Shown here: one piece after another, positions 14,683-20,336 of the stretch
How the letters are laid out: each line of letters opens with the position of its first letter
How positions within the stretch are numbered: the stretch's first letter is position 1
DNA from: Rickettsiales bacterium
GTDB lineage: Bacteria > Pseudomonadota > Alphaproteobacteria > Rickettsiales > UBA1997
Reading direction: 5' to 3'
Length of the DNA stretch: 20,336 nt
Assembly: GCA_947505885.1 (NCBI GenBank)
Contig: CANNMN010000005.1
Location: 1 to 20,336 of the forward strand
The notes under the pieces: generated by a model
Databases searched by the model: none
What the model saw: only the letters and a program-made list of their open reading frames with translations
Told to the model about the DNA's origin: nothing
Position numbers and translations under genes: made by a program

Positions 14683-15456
14683 ATGTTGCCAATCTCAGTT
14701 TTCATAATCACCAAAAACGAAGCAGATCGAATTGCACAGGTAATTAATGCCGTAAAAAAAATCGCCAATGAAATTTTAGTTATTGATTCTGGCAGTAGTG
14801 ATGAAACCTGTAAAATTGCCGCAGGAGCTGGAGCAAAAGTTTTGTTCAATAGGTGGCAAGGCTATGGTCAGCAAAAAAAATTTGGCGAAAGTAAGTGTAT
14901 AAATAAATGGATCCTAAACATCGATGCGGACGAAGAAATATCGCCGGAATTAGAGGCGGAAATTAAGGAAATTTTTTCTCAAAGAATCAGCAAAAATATC
15001 GCTGGGTTTCGCGTCAAAATCGTCAATAAATTTCGCTTTGAAACTCAACCTCATAAATGGGCTTACTATTACAACCAATTACGTCTCTATAATAAGGATT
15101 TAGCTGGGTTTAAAAATAGTTCAGTCCACGACTCCGTCGAAGTGCGCAGTACAAAATGCGAAATTCTTCAACTAAAAAACATCATTTTTCATCAATCTTT
15201 CCGCTCTTATTCCCACTGGATTGAGAAAATAAATTCTTACTCGCAAATGCAGGCACAAGATTCATTTTTGAAGGGGAAAAATCCATCCTTGTTGAAAGTT
15301 TTTTTAACTCCACTATTCACTTTTTTTAAAGCCTATTTTGTACGCCGTTATCTTATTTATGGTTTCAATGGAATTATTTACAGCTCACTTTTTGCCTTCT
15401 CTCGCTTTGCCAAGGCAATCAAAACCCGCGAACTTTTTCGAGAAAAAAAATGTTAA
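14683..15456 (+). CDS. Family 2 glycosyltransferase, WaaE/KdtX-like
   Basis: This is an inverting GT-A glycosyltransferase resembling the lipopolysaccharide core glucosyltransferases WaaE/KdtX. The 257-aa product starts ISVFIITKNEADRI, followed by EILVIDSGSSDETCKIA (residues 30-46, sugar-nucleotide binding), GYGQQKKFGE, and the metal-binding DADEE (81-85). Then come FRVKIVNKFRF, QLRLYNKD and VHDSVEV, typical of this subgroup. The C-terminal part (about 205-245) has hydrophobic and aromatic segments suited to membrane association. It acts at the cytoplasmic face on envelope glycans; the exact acceptor is unknown. The downstream lipoprotein gene overlaps its end by 7 nt. No Shine-Dalgarno sequence precedes the ATG. 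Confidence 0.9.
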   Translation: MLPISVFIITKNEADRIAQVINAVKKIANEILVIDSGSSDETCKIAAGAGAKVLFNRWQGYGQQKKFGESKCINKWILNIDADEEISPELEAEIKEIFSQRISKNIAGFRVKIVNKFRFETQPHKWAYYYNQLRLYNKDLAGFKNSSVHDSVEVRSTKCEILQLKNIIFHQSFRSYSHWIEKINSYSQMQAQDSFLKGKNPSLLKVFLTPLFTFFKAYFVRRYLIYGFNGIIYSSLFAFSRFAKAIKTRELFREKKC

Positions 15457-15986
15457 AAAATATTCAGTTTTTATTGCTTAGCTTGATGCTGATTTCTTGC
15501 GGCGCTAATCTTGAGAGTCCGATGATTTATATCAGCAATGCCAGTCTAAAGCCGATTAAAAATATTAACTGCGAATGGTCAAAGAAGCATGTTTTGAGCT
15601 TATCAACACTAAATCCCGGCGAAAACAGAAGTCAGTCTTTTTACATGAATAATGACGCAGAGTTTTTTGGGTTAGTCAAAATTTCCTGGACCAATGACGA
15701 AGACAGTAGAGTCTCACACGAATTCTTCTTCCGAAAAACAAATCTTCCAAGCATCAAAGACCCAACAACCTTCAACTACGTTCAGCTTTATTTTGACCAA
15801 CATTCTGTCGAAGTAACAACTTCTGACTCTCCGGATTTAAGTGGAAAAACAGCTAAGATGGATAAGCTTCTTATTTTTTATCGCGATCAATACGCTAAAG
15901 AACATAAAGCGGCAAATATGCAGCTAATCGACGCACAAACTCGTCGAGATAGCTCTAATCCAACAATGATTTTCGGCTCTTACTAA
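15450..15986 (+). CDS. Small lipoprotein of unknown function
   Basis: I do not recognise this 178-aa protein. It has a lipoprotein signal peptide (MLKNIQFLLLSLMLISCGAN) with the lipidated cysteine at 17. The mature part looks beta-rich over about 25-125 (MIYISNASLKPIKNINCEW, SHEFFFRKTNLP, FNYVQLYFDQHSVEVTT). A more helical polar tail follows (RDQYAKEHKAANMQLIDAQ). There is one extra cysteine, C41. The start codon lies within the last codons of the glycosyltransferase gene, and the methyltransferase follows after 14 nt, so the three form one transcription unit. It is likely periplasmic or outer-membrane. Confidence is high for a lipoprotein, none for function. Confidence 0.8.
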   Translation: MLKNIQFLLLSLMLISCGANLESPMIYISNASLKPIKNINCEWSKKHVLSLSTLNPGENRSQSFYMNNDAEFFGLVKISWTNDEDSRVSHEFFFRKTNLPSIKDPTTFNYVQLYFDQHSVEVTTSDSPDLSGKTAKMDKLLIFYRDQYAKEHKAANMQLIDAQTRRDSSNPTMIFGSY

Positions 15987-16000
15987 ATAACTTAAAAAAC

Positions 16001-16612
16001 ATGTTAGATTCAGCTCTCGCCGAACAATACTTCAATCAACTTTACGGCGAAATTAACGGCTACAGCATCTCCAACAAAGCTCGCGCAGAAGCCGGAATCA
16101 CGGAAGGTTTGCTTTATGGCGAATTACCTTTTGCGACTTGGAAATCGATCGTGATGAAGGCAAATCCAAAGCATGATGCGGTGTTTTTTGATCTTGGGTC
16201 TGGAACTGGAAGAGTGGTGATGCAGTCACATCTTTTATTTAATTTTCAGAAATCAATCGGCATCGAACTCCTTGCTGGCTTGCACGACAAGGCTTGCGAG
16301 ATTGCGCAGCGCTTCGTTGACGAAATTGAGCATACGGTCCAAGAAGAGCTCGGATATCGCGAATTACATCTTTTTAACGAAAGCATTTTTGACACCGATT
16401 TGCAAGAGGCTGATTTCATCTTTCTTAATCACCCCTTCAAAGACCGAGAGTTACTTGAAAAATTAGAACAGAAATTTTTGGCTGAGTTAAAGCCCAGAAC
16501 AAAAATCGTTACCATCATCCGCGCCCTTACCAATCCTTTATTCAAGGCACTTGGCAGCGAAAAATTTACCTTCAGTTGGGGCGAATCTACTGCTTACTTT
16601 TTTGAGGTGTAA
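16001..16612 (+). CDS. Class I SAM-dependent methyltransferase with DOT1-like motifs
   Basis: This 203-aa protein has the Rossmann-type SAM-binding motif VFFDLGSGTGRVVMQ (61-75), an acidic residue after strand 2 (GIEL, 87-90), and FIFLNHPF (139-146). The order and spacing resemble the DOT1 lysine methyltransferase core. LLYGELPF (37-44) matches the DOT1 YGExxF D1 loop. DLGSGxGxVVxQ matches motif I, GxE matches motif II, and the FLNHPF segment stands where DOT1 has VNNFAF. It is much shorter than eukaryotic DOT1L and has no obvious extra domain or signal peptide. The substrate could be a protein, lipid or small molecule; a host-directed role is speculative. It lies 14 nt after the lipoprotein in the glycosyltransferase operon. 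Confidence 0.82.
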   Translation: MLDSALAEQYFNQLYGEINGYSISNKARAEAGITEGLLYGELPFATWKSIVMKANPKHDAVFFDLGSGTGRVVMQSHLLFNFQKSIGIELLAGLHDKACEIAQRFVDEIEHTVQEELGYRELHLFNESIFDTDLQEADFIFLNHPFKDRELLEKLEQKFLAELKPRTKIVTIIRALTNPLFKALGSEKFTFSWGESTAYFFEV

Positions 16613-16613
16613 A

Positions 16614-16643
16614 TTCTTGGTCAAAACTTCCCTCGACCAAGAA
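16614..16643. terminator. Hairpin between the methyltransferase and prfA (convergent genes)
   Basis: TTCTTGGTC (16614-16622) pairs perfectly with GACCAAGAA (16635-16643) around a 12-nt loop. It sits in the 36-nt gap between two converging genes, where a shared terminator is expected. The T-tracts are short on both strands (AAAATTT on the plus side), so termination strength is uncertain. Confidence 0.55.
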
Positions 16644-16648
16644 AATTT

Positions 16649-17719
16649 CTAGTCGGACTCTGACAACTTTCTCGCCTGATCATCTACAATCAGAGCTTCG
16701 ATAAATTCATCCAGCTCGCCATCATTCATCACTCCGTCAATTCTAAAGCTGGTGAGATTAATTCTGTGATCAGTAATCCGACTTTGTGGAAAGTTGTAAG
16801 TACGAATGCGCTCCGATCTGTCGCCACTTCCCACCTGTTCTTTTCTTGATGCAGAGCGCTCTTTATCGATCCTTGCCCTCTCTGCATCGTAAATTCTTGA
16901 GCGCAAAATCTTCATCGCTTTTTCACGATTTTTGATCTGCGATTTTTCATCCTGCATCGAAACTACAACTCCTGTCGGAATGTGAGTGATACGCACTGCT
17001 GAATCTGTAGTATTAACTGATTGTCCGCCTGGGCCAGATGAACGAAACACATCAATGCGCAAATCTTTTTCTTCGATTTTAATATCAACTTCTTCCGCCT
17101 CGGGAAGTACGGCAACAGTTGCTGCTGATGTGTGAACGCGACCTTGATTTTCAGTTTCTGGAACGCGTTGTACGCGATGAACACCGGATTCAAATTTCAA
17201 ACGCGCGAAAACCCCGCGACCATTAATTGAGGCAGAAGCGTCTTTATAGCCACCAAGTCCCGTGTCTGAAATTGAAAGAATTTCAAATTTCCAACGACGT
17301 TTCTCAGCATATTTTTGATACATCGCAAAAAGCTTGTAAGCAAAAAGTGCAGCCTCTTCCCCGCCGGTACCAGCACGAACTTCCAGGATCGCATTTTTTT
17401 CATCCGCCACATCTTTTGGCAAAAGGGAAAGTTTAATTTGCTGCTCAATTTCAGGAATTTTTTTAGTGAGATCAAAGCGCTCAGACTCCATCATGTCTCG
17501 CATGTCTTTGTCTTCAGTTGCTGGAAGAATCTCATTAATATCGGCGATTTCTTTTTGCGCTCTGCGATATTCGCCGATTAACTCCACAACAGGAGCTGCA
17601 TCAGAATGCTCCTTGGAAACTTTGGCAAAATTTTGTCCTAAGGCAGAAGGATCGAGTAATTTTTTTTCCAGCTCGGCAAACTTAGTAACGATACCGTCGA
17701 GCTTTTGAGTAAATGACAT
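16649..17719 (-). CDS. prfA: Peptide chain release factor 1
   Basis: RF1 reads UAA and UAG stop codons and triggers peptide release. At 356 aa the length is normal. The GGQ motif that enters the peptidyl transferase centre is at 231-233 ([18 protein letters not shown]). The tripeptide anticodon region reads PET (187-189) in [20 protein letters not shown], and the RF2-specific SPF segment is absent, so this is RF1 and not RF2. Domain 1 is helical (residues 1-100), and [13 protein letters not shown] is at 115-127. The C-terminal [20 protein letters not shown] is standard. No prmC/hemK, the usual partner methyltransferase, is adjacent. It is divergent from metG. The start lacks a Shine-Dalgarno sequence. 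Confidence 0.97.
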   Translation of the reverse strand: MSFTQKLDGIVTKFAELEKKLLDPSALGQNFAKVSKEHSDAAPVVELIGEYRRAQKEIADINEILPATEDKDMRDMMESERFDLTKKIPEIEQQIKLSLLPKDVADEKNAILEVRAGTGGEEAALFAYKLFAMYQKYAEKRRWKFEILSISDTGLGGYKDASASINGRGVFARLKFESGVHRVQRVPETENQGRVHTSAATVAVLPEAEEVDIKIEEKDLRIDVFRSSGPGGQSVNTTDSAVRITHIPTGVVVSMQDEKSQIKNREKAMKILRSRIYDAERARIDKERSASRKEQVGSGDRSERIRTYNFPQSRITDHRINLTSFRIDGVMNDGELDEFIEALIVDDQARKLSESD

Positions 17720-17879
17720 TTTTAGTTAAAATTGAAATCTTTGATTTTTAAGTCCTTTATGCCGCGATAGTTTTGGATGTGAATATCTTTTAGCATATTT
17801 AATGTGCAAAATTGTTCAGAGGCAAGATGGCCGCGAAGCAGGCAAATCATGGTCTAATCGTTAAATTAAAAATCAATCA
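17720..17879. promoter_or_regulatory. Divergent prfA/metG control region
   Basis: This 160-nt AT-rich spacer must hold the promoters of both genes. On the minus strand TTGCAC (17809-17804), a 16-nt spacer and GATATT (17787-17782) could serve prfA. On the plus strand TTGGAT (17773-17778), 16 nt and ATATTT (17795-17800) could serve metG. Both are weak and overlap. No GC-rich discriminator of the typA, tRNA-Glu and rplU kind is present. Confidence 0.35.
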
Positions 17880-19424
17880 ATGCCTAGTAACGCAGAAAAA
17901 TTCTACATCACTTCCCCAATTTATTACGTGAATGATGTACCTCATATCGGACACGCCTACACTTCAATTGCATGCGATGTCATAGCACGATTTAAAAGAC
18001 TCGAGGGCATTGATGTTCATTTTTTAACTGGCACTGATGAGCATGGACAGAAGGTAGAAAAATCGGCAAAAATGCGCGAAAAAAATCCACAAGAATTCTG
18101 TGATGAATTTTCACAAAAGTTTCGTGAGCTTGCTTCCGCACTGAATTTATCGAATAATGATTTTATTCGTACTACCGAAGAGCGTCACAAAAAATGTGCA
18201 CAAAAATTTTGGGAAATCTTAGAAAAAAATGGCTGGATTTATAAAAGTACTTATGAGGGTTGGTACGCCGTACGTGACGAGGCTTTTTATTCCGAAGATG
18301 AATTAGTAAATGGCCAAGCTCCAACCGGCGCAGAAGTGGAATGGCACAAGGAAGAAAGTTATTTTTTCAAACTCTCTGCTTTTCAGGAAAAATTATTAAC
18401 CCTCTATGAAGCCGCGCCAGACTTCATTCGTCCACAATCACGTTTTAACGAAGTTGTCTCATTCGTCAAAGGCGGGCTCAGAGATTTATCAATTTCTCGT
18501 ACATCTTTTTCTTGGGGCGTCAAAGTTCCAAATGCCGAAGGGCACGTGATGTATGTTTGGCTTGATGCGCTCACGAATTATTTATCTGCGCTCGGCTTTC
18601 CGAATGAGGATGCCGATCTCTACAAAAATTTTTGGGTGGACGCCGCAGAATCTCCTCTGCACATGGTTGGCAAAGATATCGTGCGCTTTCACGCCGTTTA
18701 CTGGCCCGCTTTTTTAATGGCGGCGAATTTAAATATTCCGCATTCAATTTTTGCGCATGGCTGGTGGACAAATGAGGGTGAAAAAATTTCTAAATCTGTC
18801 GGCAACGTAATTGATCCACATAAAGAGTTAGAGTGGCTGAGGTCTTTTGGCTGTAGCGATGAAACTGCTCTCGATTATTTGCGCTATTTTCTTTTGCGCG
18901 AAGTTCCATTCGGCAATGACGGAGACTATTCACGACAAAGCTTTCTCCTGCGCATTAATGCCGAACTAGCCAACAACATCGGGAACCTTGCGCAGCGCAG
19001 TCTTTCGATGATTCACAAAAATTCTGGCGGAGAAATTCTGACCGAAGTTCCGCACGCAAATAAATATCTCGAAGAATATTTTGTTGCGATAAGAAATTTT
19101 TCTTTTGAACGCGCGATCGGCTCAATCATTGAATTTGCGAGCGATGTAAATAAAAATTTTAACGATGCCGCTCCGTGGAATTTGAAGAAAGAAGAAAAGA
19201 TTTTCGAAATGAATGAGGTGCTTTATGTCGCCGCAGAATCAATGCGCGTGATCGCGATTTTACTTTTGCCTTTTATGCCAAGTAGCGCGGCACGAATTCT
19301 TGATTTACTTAATATCGACGAATCTAAAAGAAATTTTACGGCGCTAGACGAGTATCTGAAAGTCGGTCACAAGATCAGAGAACCGAAGGCGATCTTTCCA
19401 AGAATTGGGGAAGTAAAAAAATAA
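17880..19424 (+). CDS. metG: Methionyl-tRNA synthetase
   Basis: This class I aminoacyl-tRNA synthetase charges tRNA-Met with methionine. The 514-aa product has the ATP-binding HIGH motif at 22-25 (YYVNDVPHIGHAYTS) and the KMSKS equivalent KISKS at 302-306 (NEGEKISKSVGN). LTGTDEHGQKVEKSA and GKDIVRFHAVYWPAFLMAANL are typical MetRS segments. The connective region (about 125-160, EGWYAVRDEAFYSEDELV) has no Cys knuckle, so it belongs to the zinc-free short type common in Alphaproteobacteria. The C-terminal dimerisation domain (Trbp111-like) is absent. The anticodon-binding helical domain ends near residue 500. It is followed by a hairpin that also terminates tRNA-Leu from the other side. Confidence 0.97.
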   Translation: MPSNAEKFYITSPIYYVNDVPHIGHAYTSIACDVIARFKRLEGIDVHFLTGTDEHGQKVEKSAKMREKNPQEFCDEFSQKFRELASALNLSNNDFIRTTEERHKKCAQKFWEILEKNGWIYKSTYEGWYAVRDEAFYSEDELVNGQAPTGAEVEWHKEESYFFKLSAFQEKLLTLYEAAPDFIRPQSRFNEVVSFVKGGLRDLSISRTSFSWGVKVPNAEGHVMYVWLDALTNYLSALGFPNEDADLYKNFWVDAAESPLHMVGKDIVRFHAVYWPAFLMAANLNIPHSIFAHGWWTNEGEKISKSVGNVIDPHKELEWLRSFGCSDETALDYLRYFLLREVPFGNDGDYSRQSFLLRINAELANNIGNLAQRSLSMIHKNSGGEILTEVPHANKYLEEYFVAIRNFSFERAIGSIIEFASDVNKNFNDAAPWNLKKEEKIFEMNEVLYVAAESMRVIAILLLPFMPSSAARILDLLNIDESKRNFTALDEYLKVGHKIREPKAIFPRIGEVKK

Positions 19425-19458
19425 AAAAACTCACAGAAAATAAATTTCTGTGAGTTTT
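19417..19458 (-). terminator. Intrinsic terminator of tRNA-Leu, shared hairpin with metG end
   Basis: A 14-bp perfect stem (AAAACTCACAGAAA at 19426-19439, TTTCTGTGAGTTTT at 19445-19458) encloses a 5-nt loop. On the minus strand it is followed by TTTTTTTATTTTTTT and lies directly after the encoded CCA of tRNA-Leu. On the plus strand it starts 1 nt after the metG stop and may end metG too, with only TTTT following. Confidence 0.8.
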
Positions 19459-19460
19459 GG

Positions 19461-19542
19461 TGCGGACGGAGGGACTTGAACCCACATGCCGTGAGGCGCT
19501 AGATCCTAAGTCTAGTGCGTCTGCCAATTTCGCCACGTCCGC
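19461..19542 (-). tRNA. tRNA-Leu (anticodon UAG)
   Basis: Read on the minus strand, this is an 82-nt class II tRNA. Acceptor GCGGACG pairs with CGTCCGC, followed by discriminator A and an encoded CCA (19460-19458). The D-arm is GGCGAAATTGGCAGACGC. The anticodon stem-loop is CTAGA-CTTAGGA-TCTAG (anticodon TAG), followed by a long variable arm (CGCCTCACGGCATG) and the T-arm with GGTTCAAGTCC. The 5' end lies only 4 nt after the U-tract of the rpmA terminator, leaving no room for a promoter between. Confidence 0.97.
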
Positions 19543-19546
19543 GCAT

Positions 19547-19581
19547 AAAAAAACTCTGGCTCACCTTTCGGCAAACCAGAG
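19547..19581 (-). terminator. Intrinsic terminator after rpmA
   Basis: On the minus strand CTCTGGTTTGCC pairs with GGTGAGCCAGAG (three G-U pairs) around a GAAA tetraloop, followed by seven T residues (19553-19547). It lies shortly after the rpmA stop. tRNA-Leu begins 4 nt beyond it, so termination is probably partial. Confidence 0.85.
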
Positions 19582-19594
19582 CTTCGATATTCGT

Positions 19595-19855
19595 TTAGTT
19601 CGCAGGAACTACATCAATAAAGATTCTGTTGTGATGTCCGCTTTTTACGAACTTCACAATTCCAGCAATTTTAGCGAAAATTGTGTGATCTTTTCCGATG
19701 CCAACATTTTTACCTGGATGCCATTTAGTGCCTCTTTGACGCACAATAATATTTCCGGCTATCACAGCTTCTGAGCCATATTTTTTTACACCGAGCCTTC
19801 TGCCCGCTGAATCACGACCGTTTCTCGAACTACCGCCGGCTTTCTTCGTTGCCAT
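19595..19855 (-). CDS. rpmA: 50S ribosomal protein L27
   Basis: L27 contacts tRNA near the peptidyl transferase centre with its N-terminal tail. The 86-aa product starts [20 protein letters not shown], the typical L27 N-terminus without a cleaved leader. It continues [20 protein letters not shown] and [19 protein letters not shown], all diagnostic. It follows rplU by 7 nt on the same strand, the standard rplU-rpmA operon. The leader TAGGTAAACA before the ATG is the nearest thing to a Shine-Dalgarno sequence in the window. The strong intrinsic terminator follows. Confidence 0.98.
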   Translation of the reverse strand: MATKKAGGSSRNGRDSAGRRLGVKKYGSEAVIAGNIIVRQRGTKWHPGKNVGIGKDHTIFAKIAGIVKFVKSGHHNRIFIDVVPAN

Positions 19856-19862
19856 TGTTTAC

Positions 19863-20177
19863 CTACGCTTTGATTGAAAGAATTTTCAACAGAGTTTGCT
19901 GTTGACGATGTCCGCGTTTTCTGCGCGAATTTTGCCTTCTTCTTTTTTTGAAGATGATCACCTTGTCGTTTTTAAAAGTTTTTACGATTTCAGCTTCAAC
20001 TTGCGCACCCTGAACTAGAGGGCCTCCGAAGCTGATTTCGCCTTGATCGTTTTTAACTAACAAAACTTTTTCCAGGGTTATTTTCGCACCGGCATCGCCG
20101 ATTAATTTTTCGACAATAATTTTTTCGTTGGGCGAAACGCGGTACTGCTTTCCGCCGGTTTCAATAATTGCAAACAT
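19863..20177 (-). CDS. rplU: 50S ribosomal protein L21
   Basis: L21 is a 23S rRNA-binding protein of the large subunit. At 104 aa it has the family length. MFAIIETGGKQYRVSPNEKI opens as in nearly all L21 proteins, and VIIFKKRRRQNSRRKRGHRQ near the C-terminus is the hallmark rRNA-binding segment. It is the first gene of the rplU-rpmA pair, with the GC-discriminator promoter upstream at 20240-20267. No Shine-Dalgarno sequence precedes the ATG (TTTAAAGATCCC). Confidence 0.98.
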   Translation of the reverse strand: MFAIIETGGKQYRVSPNEKIIVEKLIGDAGAKITLEKVLLVKNDQGEISFGGPLVQGAQVEAEIVKTFKNDKVIIFKKRRRQNSRRKRGHRQQQTLLKILSIKA

Positions 20178-20231
20178 GGGATCTTTAAAACTTGATTAAC
20201 TGTAAGGATGTGATGGATCATCGCCAAAAAT

Positions 20232-20267
20232 GGGCGCGCAACCTATTGGCGACTATCTGTTTGTCAA
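20232..20267 (-). promoter_or_regulatory. rplU-rpmA promoter with GC-rich discriminator
   Basis: On the minus strand TTGACA (20267-20262), a 16-nt spacer, TAGGTT (20245-20240) and GCGCGCCC (20239-20232) repeat the design seen before typA and tRNA-Glu. A 7-bp inverted repeat, TCGCCAA (20221-20227) with TTGGCGA (20246-20252), brackets the -10 and discriminator and could be an operator or chance. The leader to the rplU ATG is about 55 nt. Confidence 0.8.
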
Positions 20268-20336
20268 CTTTTTAGAAAGTAACTAATGTTAGGAGAATAT
20301 TTCGCAGCTAGAAAAAGACTTTACCCCCAAAGCGTA

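Noticed and set aside
20286..20336. Open frame starting ATG at 20286 (MLGEYFAARKRLYPQSV) running off the window
   Set aside because: Only 17 codons are visible, there is no recognisable family and no promoter or ribosome-binding site; it may be the start of a divergent gene but cannot be supported.
1..20336. CRISPR arrays, transposases, integrases, phage genes, toxin-antitoxin pairs or riboswitches
   Set aside because: I looked for regularly spaced repeats, recombinase motifs, small paired genes and long structured leaders and saw none beyond the short palindromic repeats listed.

Overview
The window looks like chromosomal DNA of an AT-rich alphaproteobacterium, most plausibly of the Rickettsiales or a related host-associated lineage. 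This is inferred from gene content: sucA-sucB adjacency, an isolated VirB4-type ATPase, a short zinc-knuckle-free MetRS, an MlaF-type ATPase, and short palindromic repeats of the GTCATCCCCGCGAA type, one copy pair of which lies inside a reading frame as Rickettsia palindromic elements do. No rRNA or other lineage-defining marker is present, so the placement is tentative. Almost no gene has a recognisable Shine-Dalgarno sequence.

Layout. 2-1658: end of sucA and all of sucB (2-oxoglutarate dehydrogenase E1 and E2). 1659-1828: a spacer filled with repeats and palindromes. 1829-4303: virB4-like ATPase with an altered Walker B motif. 4392-6389 (minus): an SDR oxidoreductase and a cysteine-rich lipoprotein with a duplicated C-x20-C unit. 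6505-8349: typA/bipA. 8439-10748: comEC, with a palindromic repeat pair in its coding sequence and its 3' end overlapping a convergent GtrA-family gene. 11088-11159 (minus): tRNA-Glu(UUC).

11221-14607 (minus): a tightly packed four-gene unit reading dsbA-like thioredoxin, MlaF-type ABC ATPase, and two tandem pseudopilins carrying lectin-like (LamG/concanavalin-type) C-terminal domains. 14683-16612: a GT2 glycosyltransferase, a small lipoprotein, and a class I methyltransferase with DOT1-like motifs. 16649-17719 (minus): prfA. 17880-19424: metG. 19461-20177 (minus): tRNA-Leu(UAG), rpmA and rplU.

Most genes are housekeeping (TCA cycle, translation), with surface or envelope genes between them (lipoproteins, pseudopilins, glycosyltransferase, DsbA, MlaF, GtrA, ComEC, VirB4). 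The strongest regulatory signal is a shared promoter design upstream of typA, tRNA-Glu and rplU: TTG-type -35, exactly 16-nt spacer, TAKGTT -10 and a GC-rich discriminator (GCGCCGCC-like). All three drive translation genes, as expected for a stringent-response or growth-rate regulon. The most interesting protein-level items are the lectin-type pseudopilin pair, the DOT1-like methyltransferase, the Walker B-altered VirB4 and the cysteine-repeat lipoprotein.
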